Source: Filomicrobium sp.
Lineage (GTDB): Bacteria; Pseudomonadota; Alphaproteobacteria; Rhizobiales; Hyphomicrobiaceae
Length of the DNA stretch: 11,589 nucleotides
NCBI GenBank assembly: GCA_021775655.1
Contig: JAJFHK010000145.1
Location: 1-11,589, forward strand
Reading direction: 5' to 3'
Part shown: positions 4,829 to 11,589 of the stretch, piece by piece
Layout: every line of letters begins with the position of its first letter
Numbering within the stretch: position 1 is the stretch's first letter
Notes under the pieces: generated by a model
The model's database searches: none
Seen by the model: only the letters and a program-made list of their open reading frames with translations
What the model was told of the DNA's origin: nothing
Made by a program: the position numbers and the translations under genes

Positions 4829-7800
4829 GATCCGGCACTGATTGATGGCGCGGCGATAACGCCAGAAGACACAAAAGTCAGGATTCCGGTCGACCTGGAA
4901 CTTGGCGACAAGGACGGGTCGGAAACGATCGAAAGCGTCGTGATTAGCGGTATCCCTCCTGGCGCGGTGTTTGGCTGGAATGCAAACATCGGCGCCAATG
5001 TCGAATTGCGGCCAAACGGCACCTACCTCATTACAGGCGATACAGAAGACGTGATCCGCACGCTTCGCACGCTGACCTTGCTGCCGCCCGACGACTTTTC
5101 CGGAAAGATAACGCTTGGCGTTGACGTTAGGACCATCGAGAGCAACGTTCCTCCAGGAACGGAAATCATCACCGAGCGCGCCCACGTCCATCACGACTAT
5201 GTCGTCGATGTCATCCCTGTCGCCGACGTTCCAGATGTGACAGGTGACAAGGACGAGGTCACACCGGAAGACACCCGCGTTCTGCTTGATGAGCTGGCGG
5301 GCAATCTAAACGACCTTGACGGCTCCGAGTTCTTGAAATTTGAGATTTCCGGCGTTGATCCCGACGCACGACTCGAGAACACAGCCGGCGTCGAGTACAC
5401 ATTCACGCTGGCAGCGGGCGGGACAAAGACGTACGAAATTGACCCCGCCGATATTGCAGACATCTACTTTGACCCGCCGCCAAACGACTTTGGCGATTTC
5501 AATATGCAGATCACGGCTATCGCCACAGAGTTCGCCAATCTCGATCAGGCGACCAACACGGCGCCGATCTGTGTTCACGTCGATCCCGTTCCAGATCCGA
5601 TCTTCATTAACTCGCCAGATCCGCAAGTTGACGAAGACGGCACAGTGAACATTGGCGCCGGCATCACCATTGCATTCGGCGATCCGGACGGCTCCGAAGT
5701 CCTGACGGATGTTACGGTCACAGGGTTCCCACAGGACTCGATAATTCGTTACAACGATATCGCTGGCAATCCGCAGACCATCGTCGTGCCGAATGACGGC
5801 TACGCGATCTCCTTCAATGGCGGCACCGAAGCACAAATCCGTGCAGCCCTGGCAACTCTCTCTGTCCAGCCGCCCCCGCACTCTGATGTCAATATTCCGC
5901 TCAACGTTGCCGCCTCGATGATCGACGGCGGGCTCGTGACAGCTGCCAATGATTTCGACTTTGTCGTCGACGTGTTCGCCGTTGCGGATATTCCAACGTT
6001 GACCGCTGCTGCCCACTCCGGTGTCGAGGACCAGGACATCCCGCTGCCATTTCAGGTCGGTCATCCAGACGCCGATGGCACTGAGGTCATCGAAACGGTC
6101 GTCATTTCGAACGTTCCTGATGGATTCGTTCTCACCGGTGCTGCAGCCGGCGCAACTTTGACGGACAATGGCGGTGGGCAATACACCGTAACCGGGACCA
6201 GCGATGCCGCAATAAACGCACTTCTCAATACGCTTGTTCTCGATATCCAGCCCGGCGGCAATCGCGACGATCTCGATACCAACTTCGACCTCGATGTCGC
6301 TGTGACGACTATCGAGCAGTCACCAACTACGTCAGTCGTGCCGGGTCATCCGGACAATCCTGGCGGCGAAATTACTCAGCTACGCGCTACCGACACCTTC
6401 ACGCTTCCTGTTTCGGTTCATCCGGTCGTCGACTTGCCGACGATCACGGGCGGAACGACGATGAACGAGGATGGTATCGTCAACGTTGCCGACCAGTCGG
6501 TGACGGCGGCGGCCAACTTCGGCGCCAACATCAACATCACCGAGAACGATAAGGCGGATGGTTCCGAAGCGATCACCTCAATCGAGCTGGACGGTTTCCC
6601 GGAGGGCGCCGTCGTGTCCTGGACCGACGTCGCCGGCGTCCCTCAGTCCGTGACGGTCCCTGCCGCCGGTCTCACCGTGACCTTGTCGGGCGGCACCGAA
6701 GATCAGATCCGCACCGCCCTGGCGACGCTTTCAATCGTACCGCCGCTGCATGATGATACCGACATCGACGTCGGTATCACCATCACCAAGCGCGACCAAA
6801 CCGCCAGCGAAGCCGAAGCCGCCGATACCAACTCCATCTCCGCCACCCACACCATTGTCGTACAGGCCGTGGCCGATGGCCCCAGCTTCACCGCTGCCGC
6901 TTCCGGTGTCGAGGATAGCGACATTCCGTTCGCCATCACCTCAAGCCTGATCGACTATCCCGCAGATGCAACCGATACCTCAGAGACCTATGACTTCGCC
7001 AAGCTGACGCTTGCACTCGGCGTCACCTTCAACGCCGCCCCCCTGCCAAACAACATCCAGCAGTCCGTCACCGTACTCGGCGACGGGCGCACCGAAGTCA
7101 CGTTCTCGCCGGGCGTCGGCACGACAACGGCACAGTTCGAGAGCTTCCTGGCAACCGGCATTACGGTGCGTGCGCCGCTCGATTCGGACGTCAACTTCAA
7201 CGTCGATATCGAGATCGGCACCATTGAATCGAACCCGGCAGAGGCCGGCGGCTTCTCACTGGAACGCTTGTCGCGCACAAGTTCTGTCGAGGTCGAAGTT
7301 ACACCTGTCAACGATACCTGGACCATCACCGGTTCGTCGTCCTTCAACGAAGACGGCATCCAGAACCCCGCGCTGGCTCCCACGGCCCCCGGCAACATCG
7401 AACCGTTCACCTTCGGCATCGATATCGAAGCCGGTCTGGTTGCCGGTGAGACGGCTGTTGGCGACACCTCCGAGACGATCAGCGAAGCCGTCATTACCGG
7501 CATCCCCGATCTTGCCGACCTCAACTTCACGGCGAACGCCAACTGGAACATCGATACAACCACACCCGGTCAGGTGACGATCACCAGTCCGCTTGCCGAT
7601 CCGATTGCCGCCGACGCCGCAATCCGTCAGGCAATCCAGTCCCTGTCGCTTGACCCATCAGCCCATTCCGATGGCGACATCGCACTCGGCGTGCAGATCG
7701 AAGTCACCGACACCGATCCCGATGATGCCGGTGACACCACCACCCAGACCTACAACGGCACCCATAACATCGTGGTGGCAGCCGTCGCAGATGCCCCGAC

Positions 7801-10800
7801 CGGCAGTGGTTCGGGTGCCGGCCTTGAAGACCAGACCATCCCCGTCTCGATCTCGGTCGCCCATCCCGATACCGACGGTACCGAGCGTATCAAGGATGTG
7901 GTCATTGAGAATGTTCCTGCCGGCTTCATCCTGACCGAAAGCTCGGCCCTTGGCGCAACACTGACCAACAACGGCGGCGGCACCTACACCGTCTCCGCAA
8001 TTGGCATCGCCGATCAGGCGGCCCATGACGCCGCCATCAACGATCTGCTGGCGAACCTCGCCCTCGAGATCGATCCAGGCGACAACTCACGTGAGCACCT
8101 CGATACCGAGTTCCAACTTCAGGTCACCGCAACGACCATCGAATCCGATCCAAGTGTCGACGGAACTCCGGCGGCCTCCGAGGTCGCACGCCTTGAGAAC
8201 GAAGTCACCTTCAACGTGCCGATCACGGTAACGGCGGTTGCCGACCCGGTGACAAATTCCGGTCAGTCGGTTCTCGTCGAGGACACCGCCAAGACAGTCG
8301 GTTCGGACATCGTCTACAACCTCATCGACGCTGATGGCACGGAGAACATTACGGAAGTAACCGTCTCCGGCTTCGCGGTCGGCAGTGTCGTCAACTATAA
8401 CGACGTTACCGGCAATCCGCAGACACTCAACGTCACCGCGACAACCGATACCATCACGCTCTCCGGCCCCAAAACCCCCGCCGGCGAAGCCGCGATCCGT
8501 ACAGCCCTCGATACCCTCAACGTTCAGGCACCATCCGAGTCAGACGTCAACTTCCAGCTCAACATCACCGCAACGACGACCGACAACGACGCCTCCACTA
8601 ACACCTCCGGCTGGACGCACAACGTCATCGTGCAGGCCTACGCCGACACGCCTGCCGTTGATGCCGATGACATCACGACCGATGAAGACACGGCCATTGC
8701 GTTGACCATCCGCGCCGACCGTTCCTCAGACGGCAACACCGACAACTCCGAGACGCTGTCCGTGCGCCTGACGCTTCCACAGGAAGGCGGCAACCCGATC
8801 GGTGACATTGTCGCCACCGCCACCGGTCCGTTTACCGTCTCGACGCTTGGTGCCGTGACGACCATCACCGGTGCACCCACCGGCGACGTGACCATCACCG
8901 ACCAGGGTAACGGCGTTTATCTGGTTGAAGGTCCGGGCACGGGCAATGCTGCCAACGACGAAGCCGCTCTTGACGCGGTTCTGACCGGCGGCGTCCTCAC
9001 CTTGGATCCGCGCCCGCAGTTCTCAGGCAGCTTCACCGGCGCGAACGGTATCAAGGTCGAATCGATTTCGACAGAGGCCGCGACCGTCGTCGACGATCAA
9101 GTCTACGCTCCCGACGACGAACTCGCCCCCAACGCCCTCGATGCCGGAGACAACGACACAAAAACGGAAACAGTCGAAACATTCATCGACATCGTGATTA
9201 ATCCAATCATCGATGTGCCGCAGTTTGACGGCAACTCTTCGATCGTTCAGGAAAATAACAACTCCAACAATCCAAACGATCCCGACTTGCGCCTGTCGCT
9301 CGGCTCCGAACTTGGCTTCACAATGGCCGATCGTGACGGCTCCCAGGACCTCGATCTGACTTTGAACGGTATTCCCGATACCGCAATTGTCGACTTCGGT
9401 GGCACGGTCATCGCAGCCGGGGCAAGCCAGGTCATCAGCGGCGTTACAGTCGGCGTCGTAGATAACCTCGATGGAACCATTTCCGTCACGGTTGACGGCG
9501 TCATCGACGACGGCATCGCAACGGATGCCAACGATGTACTCCAGTCGCTAGGCCTGACGCTGGCCGATGATGACGATACAGACTTCACGGTAGGCATCTC
9601 CGGTACGACGACGGAAGCAATCTCTGGCGCTTCGGCTCCGTTCAACGACACGCACCAGGTGACCGTCCAGGCGGCGGCAGACCGTCCAACGATTTCGGGA
9701 GTGGGAACTGGCGATGAGGACACATTCATCGCAGTGCCGATTACTGTGACCTTGAACGATACCGACGGCCAGGCCCAAGGCAGCGGCTCCGAAACCCTGC
9801 AATCGGTACGTATTACCGGCATCCCGACCGAAACAGGCGGAACCGGTGAGCCGTCTGCAACTCCTCAGGTCCAGTTCCAGATCGAGGGCGTTACTTACGA
9901 CTGGTCATCCAACGCTGTGATTGCAATCACCAACGCTGACGGAAGCTTCAACGTCAATCGCAGTGTAGATGGCAGACTGATATTCACCCCGGCGACGGCG
10001 GGTGATGCAGGAGATACCCGCGCGATTCAGTCAGCGTTGCAGACCTTTACCATCAAGCGCGGCGACCATGTAGGCGATGATTATTCGCTAACGGTGCGTG
10101 CAATCTCCGTCGAATCGAACCCGACCGAAGTCAACGACAATGGTCCAGGTGTCGTCGGCGACCAGATCTCTCGCGCCACGGCAACGCAGACGACGACGGT
10201 CAATGTGGATGTGATTCCCGTCACCGACCCGATTAGCGTAACGGCACCCGCAGCCGTGACAATCGATGAGGACGATGTTCGCGATGAGAACGGCGATGGC
10301 GTAACCGGCGTTGATCTCAGCGATCTGTTCTCAGGTCAGATCACGCAGCACGACCGCGACGGTTCGGAGACGGTCTCCTACGAAGTCACCGGGCTGACTG
10401 GCGGCACGTTCTCCTCTGGCAGCTTTAATGCAGGAAGCAACACCTGGTCATTCACGGCTGCCCAATACGCGAGTGCCGTCTGGACGCCGCCGACCCACCA
10501 GACGGGCACATTCACAGGCACGCTAACCGCGTTTACCCAGGATCAGTCGAACGGCGGCACACCGGCAGCAGTGGAAAGCGACTCTGCAAACTTCTCGGTG
10601 ACCGTGAAGCCCGACCCCGATCGACCAAATGCCAGTGGCTCTTCGACCATTTTCGAAGATCAGCCGGCCGGATTAGGCAACGAGGGCAACTTTGGTGCCG
10701 ACATCAGCTACAGCCTTGTCGATACGGATGGTTCTGAAGAGATCACTCAGGTTGAAATCGACGTTTCAGCGCTGCCCATCGAATGGATAATAAGTTTCAA

Positions 10801-11589
10801 TGACGGGTCGACGTGGACCACGACGTTGCCGATTGGAACATTACCCGCTGGAGTGGCTTACAACCTCACTACCGAGACATTTACGATCACCGGTTCGCGC
10901 GCACAAATCGACGCATCCGTCGACGCATTCGTTGTTGCCGCTCCAGCAAACAGCGACGCGAATGCAACCGTTCAGGTTTCTGTCACAACGACGGACACGA
11001 CAGAGGATACATTCACCGGCCTGCCTGACGATGACACCGACAACGATGGTGATGTCGATACGGCAACGCGCACCTACACTCACGCAATCACGACTTTCGC
11101 AATTGCTGATACGCCCGATATCCAGGCAGGTTTCACAGTTCTCGGCGATGAGAATTCCACCTTTGCCCTGGTCGGAACAGGCAGCGAGACCTTGCAGGCA
11201 GATCGGAGCGTGGATACGGACGGCATAGCCGACGACGCCGGCTGGGGCTCGGAAGAGCTCTCGGTCGAAATTTCAGGCGTTCCATTCGGTGTCGTCCTGA
11301 CCGGCACAGGGCTTTCCGGCGGCAACGGCACGTTCACTGTAACGGCCGCCAACGAGGATCAGCTCAACGCGCGCATCGATGCCATCATGGTCAGTCCGGG
11401 CGATTGGGCCGGCGAGGCGACTCTCACCGTCACGGCGATCGCCACCGAACAGGGCGAAGGCGGCGGTGGCACGGAAATTCACGTCGAGACAGCAACTGAC
11501 GTCGACACGATCACCTTGCAGGTTCTTCCTCAGGTCGACGCCCCAACCATCATTGGCAATGCGATCGGTGTCGAGGATTCCAACATTTC
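3743..11589 (+). CDS. Giant tandem cadherin/Ig-like repeat protein, N-terminal part (large secreted adhesin-like)
   Basis: One frame is open from the ATG at 3743 to the window edge, 2615 codons with no stop, so the C-terminus is outside. There is no Sec signal peptide (it starts MSEKSGVSAQSVAFSASDW), as expected for type I secretion substrates whose signal is C-terminal. Residues 1-360 are non-repetitive: a compact part to about 95 (with TPDGRTIEMPGADALIASY), a Gly/Asn/Asp-rich linker, and a beta-rich segment with FTPANGFSGDAEFTVELTD (about 330-348) typical of cadherin-like modules. From residue 363, repeat units of 123-189 residues follow. Each opens with a D-x-P linker and an ED motif, carries D-x-D-G-[ST]-E, then a [VI]-[TS]-G-[IF]-P turn and an IRxALxTLxVxPP segment. 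The composition is acidic and Thr/Asp-rich; only one cysteine (Cys610) was found. Such proteins are calcium-stabilised cell-surface or biofilm adhesins. That role is inferred from architecture alone, because the C-terminal domains and the secretion genes are not visible. It may be a single-gene transcription unit. Confidence 0.93.
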   Translation, partial: MSEKSGVSAQSVAFSASDWSAIVSNPETRVSVSQSGHLAVTTPDGRTIEMPGADALIASYRDRPWVLIKHLEENRNDLTALNPASNGPGLKQAVERINAQLRNPEANDKPSDAESGMASTPQPDGAPFPDVGDGRAVSGTFGVGSSTLFPLGGLADTNLSLVSPLKRETAQFGRDDLKRGEVGAAGQELNTATGNALGHLTGLGDEEPGLRNGEKVTSSDNTRFTGIGTGVGNGIDHLWLLGDFEYYRAADDFLSVDEILPKYDDGVPSYGPLLREVWNFGSIEDHLFSDTLFDPLALVSVPGIKWTMDPATGTLVINPDGTFTFTPANGFSGDAEFTVELTDPRTGEPIKEEIVIPVAAVADPALIDGAAITPEDTKVRIPVDLELGDKDGSETIESVVISGIPPGAVFGWNANIGANVELRPNGTYLITGDTEDVIRTLRTLTLLPPDDFSGKITLGVDVRTIESNVPPGTEIITERAHVHHDYVVDVIPVADVPDVTGDKDEVTPEDTRVLLDELAGNLNDLDGSEFLKFEISGVDPDARLENTAGVEYTFTLAAGGTKTYEIDPADIADIYFDPPPNDFGDFNMQITAIATEFANLDQATNTAPICVHVDPVPDPIFINSPDPQVDEDGTVNIGAGITIAFGDPDGSEVLTDVTVTGFPQDSIIRYNDIAGNPQTIVVPNDGYAISFNGGTEAQIRAALATLSVQPPPHSDVNIPLNVAASMIDGGLVTAANDFDFVVDVFAVADIPTLTAAAHSGVEDQDIPLPFQVGHPDADGTEVIETVVISNVPDGFVLTGAAAGATLTDNGGGQYTVTGTSDAAINALLNTLVLDIQPGGNRDDLDTNFDLDVAVTTIEQSPTTSVVPGHPDNPGGEITQLRATDTFTLPVSVHPVVDLPTITGGTTMNEDGIVNVADQSVTAAANFGANINITENDKADGSEAITSIELDGFPEGAVVSWTDVAGVPQSVTVPAAGLTVTLSGGTEDQIRTALATLSIVPPLHDDTDIDVGITITKRDQTASEAEAADTNSISATHTIVVQAVADGPSFTAAASGVEDSDIPFAITSSLIDYPADATDTSETYDFAKLTLALGVTFNAAPLPNNIQQSVTVLGDGRTEVTFSPGVGTTTAQFESFLATGITVRAPLDSDVNFNVDIEIGTIESNPAEAGGFSLERLSRTSSVEVEVTPVNDTWTITGSSSFNEDGIQNPALAPTAPGNIEPFTFGIDIEAGLVAGETAVGDTSETISEAVITGIPDLADLNFTANANWNIDTTTPGQVTITSPLADPIAADAAIRQAIQSLSLDPSAHSDGDIALGVQIEVTDTDPDDAGDTTTQTYNGTHNIVVAAVADAPTGSGSGAGLEDQTIPVSISVAHPDTDGTERIKDVVIENVPAGFILTESSALGATLTNNGGGTYTVSAIGIADQAAHDAAINDLLANLALEIDPGDNSREHLDTEFQLQVTATTIESDPSVDGTPAASEVARLENEVTFNVPITVTAVADPVTNSGQSVLVEDTAKTVGSDIVYNLIDADGTENITEVTVSGFAVGSVVNYNDVTGNPQTLNVTATTDTITLSGPKTPAGEAAIRTALDTLNVQAPSESDVNFQLNITATTTDNDASTNTSGWTHNVIVQAYADTPAVDADDITTDEDTAIALTIRADRSSDGNTDNSETLSVRLTLPQEGGNPIGDIVATATGPFTVSTLGAVTTITGAPTGDVTITDQGNGVYLVEGPGTGNAANDEAALDAVLTGGVLTLDPRPQFSGSFTGANGIKVESISTEAATVVDDQVYAPDDELAPNALDAGDNDTKTETVETFIDIVINPIIDVPQFDGNSSIVQENNNSNNPNDPDLRLSLGSELGFTMADRDGSQDLDLTLNGIPDTAIVDFGGTVIAAGASQVISGVTVGVVDNLDGTISVTVDGVIDDGIATDANDVLQSLGLTLADDDDTDFTVGISGTTTEAISGASAPFNDTHQVTVQAAADRPTISGVGTGDEDTFIAVPITVTLNDTDGQAQGSGSETLQSVRITGIPTETGGTGEPSATPQVQFQIEGVTYDWSSNAVIAITNADGSFNVNRSVDGRLIFTPATAGDAGDTRAIQSALQTFTIKRGDHVGDDYSLTVRAISVESNPTEVNDNGPGVVGDQISRATATQTTTVNVDVIPVTDPISVTAPAAVTIDEDDVRDENGDGVTGVDLSDLFSGQITQHDRDGSETVSYEVTGLTGGTFSSGSFNAGSNTWSFTAAQYASAVWTPPTHQTGTFTGTLTAFTQDQSNGGTPAAVESDSANFSVTVKPDPDRPNASGSSTIFEDQPAGLGNEGNFGADISYSLVDTDGSEEITQVEIDVSALPIEWIISFNDGSTWTTTLPIGTLPAGVAYNLTTETFTITGSRAQIDASVDAFVVAAPANSDANATVQVSVTTTDTTEDTFTGLPDDDTDNDGDVDTATRTYTHAITTFAIADTPDIQAGFTVLGDENSTFALVGTGSETLQADRSVDTDGIADDAGWGSEELSVEISGVPFGVVLTGTGLSGGNGTFTVTAANEDQLNARIDAIMVSPGDWAGEATLTVTAIATEQGEGGGGTEIHVETATDVDTITLQVLPQVDAPTIIGNAIGVEDSNI
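5594..5986 (+). repeat. Repeat unit 3, odd class
   Basis: This unit opens with VDEDGTVNIG and GDPDGSE, then YNDIAGNPQT, GGTEAQIRAALATLSVQPP and HSDVNI. It is the best match of units 5 and 9. The 14 bases at 5765-5778 recur exactly at 8411-8424 in unit 9, and the 12 bases at 5819-5830 recur exactly at 6689-6700 in unit 5. The only cysteine of the visible protein (Cys610) lies eight residues before this unit. Confidence 0.75.
5987..6430 (+). repeat. Repeat unit 4, even class
   Basis: This unit opens with AAAHSGVEDQDIPLPF, followed by HPDADGTEVIETVVISNVP, GFVLTG, GATLTDNGGGQYTV, AAINALLNTLVLDI and LDTNFDLDV, and closes with TTIEQSP. Unit 8 repeats almost the whole pattern, which makes units 4 and 8 the clearest same-class pair in the array although three other units separate them. 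Confidence 0.75.
6431..6874 (+). repeat. Repeat unit 5, odd class
   Basis: This unit opens with ITGGTTMNEDGIVNVAD and contains an insertion (QSVTAAANFGANINITEN) before KADGSE. It then has WTDVAGVPQSV, GGTEDQIRTALATLSIVPP and a closing THTIVVQAVAD. It matches unit 3 in the second half and shares the closing strand type with units 7 and 9. Confidence 0.7.
7790..8242 (+). repeat. Repeat unit 8, even class
   Basis: This unit opens with GAGLEDQTIPVSISV, then HPDTDGTERIKDVVIENVP, GFILTE, GATLTNNGGGTYTV, AAINDLLANLALEI, LDTEFQLQV and TTIESDP. It is co-linear with unit 4 over the whole length, with small insertions, which points to duplication of a block larger than one unit. Confidence 0.75.
8243..8644 (+). 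repeat. Repeat unit 9, odd class
   Basis: This unit carries LVEDTAKTVG, DADGTENITEVTVSGF, YNDVTGNPQTL, EAAIRTALDTLNVQAP and ESDVNFQL, closing with THNVIVQAYAD. It is the closest partner of unit 3. Together with unit 8 it reproduces the even-then-odd order of units 4 and 5. Confidence 0.72.
11537..11589 (+). repeat. Repeat unit 16, truncated by the window
   Basis: Only the opening is visible: VDAPTIIGNAIGVEDSNI. The GVED opening resembles units 4 and 6, so the array continues to the right of the window. The frame remains open at the last base. Confidence 0.7.

Larger units (their letters stand above)
4829..11589 (+). repeat. Array of at least 15 full cadherin/Ig-like repeat units plus one partial
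   Basis: Units were delimited at the Asp of the recurring linker of AVADxP or PVxDxP type. Their starts are 4829, 5225, 5594, 5987, 6431, 6875, 7313, 7790, 8243, 8645, 9212, 9680, 10226, 10619, 11108 and 11537 (partial). Unit lengths are 132, 123, 131, 148, 148, 146, 159, 151, 134, 189, 156, 182, 131, 163 and 143 residues. Conserved elements in order are an ED pair 12-18 residues after the linker, D-x-D-G-[ST]-E about 15-25 residues on, a V-x-[IV]-[ST]-[GN]-[IFV]-P turn, a [ED]-x-x-I-x-x-A-L-x-T-L segment ending in PP or SDVN, and a Thr-rich closing strand. The units have diverged at DNA level, so the array is old. They resemble the tandem cadherin-like domains of large type I-secreted adhesins. 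Confidence 0.85.

Noticed and set aside
5306..6181. Open frame of 291 codons on the minus strand
   Set aside because: It is antisense to the repeat array. Asp/Val/Thr-rich repeats in GC-rich DNA produce stop-poor opposite frames. Its Arg/Cys-scattered composition and lack of a ribosome binding site argue against a gene.
6655..6675. PAAG motif as a LapG-type cleavage site
   Set aside because: It lies inside repeat unit 5, far from the N-terminus, in a structured strand (VTVPAAGLTV), not in a retention-domain context.
6988..7577. Overlapping open frames on both strands, about 190 codons each
   Set aside because: Both are shadows of the giant frame: one is Ser/Pro/Arg-rich in a shifted frame, the other Ser/Val-rich on the opposite strand. 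The giant frame is continuous through here with intact repeat motifs.
9247..9822. Minus-strand open frame of 191 codons
   Set aside because: It is antisense to repeat units 11-12 and has no motif; its Ser/Val/Thr bias mirrors the coding strand.

Overview
The window reads as chromosomal DNA of a Gram-negative alphaproteobacterium, most likely a member of the Hyphomicrobiales (a Hyphomicrobium-like methylotroph would fit). The grounds are a SoxYZ-like carrier of the type tied to quinoprotein (PQQ) dehydrogenases, a small secreted protein resembling the YARHG domain, moderately high GC coding DNA, and a very large acidic repeat protein. The taxonomic call is an inference from gene content.

Left part (1-2492), all on the plus strand: the 3' end of a metallo-beta-lactamase-fold hydrolase of the methyl parathion hydrolase / AHL-lactonase-like branch (1-595); a complete exported fused SoxY-SoxZ-like carrier with its swinging-arm cysteine (699-1538); a small exported four-cysteine protein (best start 1620, end 1976); and a stand-alone LuxR/GerE helix-turn-helix protein without a receiver domain (best start is a TTG at 2166, end 2492). 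The first three are spaced 80-105 bp apart and could be co-transcribed, but no promoter is obvious.

Middle (2493-3742): a spacer of about 300 bp with two adjacent palindromes, then a spermidine-synthase-like SAM-binding protein (best start 2795, end 3511), then an AT-richer spacer of 231 bp with a hairpin and weak promoter-like boxes.

Right part (3743-11589): a single reading frame runs from an ATG with a good ribosome binding site to the window edge, 2615 codons without a stop. It encodes the N-terminal part of a giant, acidic, Thr/Asp-rich, almost cysteine-free surface or secreted protein. About 360 residues of unique N-terminal sequence are followed by at least 15 complete cadherin/Ig-like repeat units of 123-189 residues, and a sixteenth is cut by the window. 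The architecture is that of a large repetitive adhesin exported by type I secretion, whose C-terminal secretion signal would lie beyond the window. The most interesting structure is inside it: units 3 to 12 alternate between two sequence classes, so the real repeating block is a two-unit super-repeat of about 290 residues, and the phase is disturbed around unit 13. No mobile elements, tRNA, rRNA or CRISPR arrays were seen.
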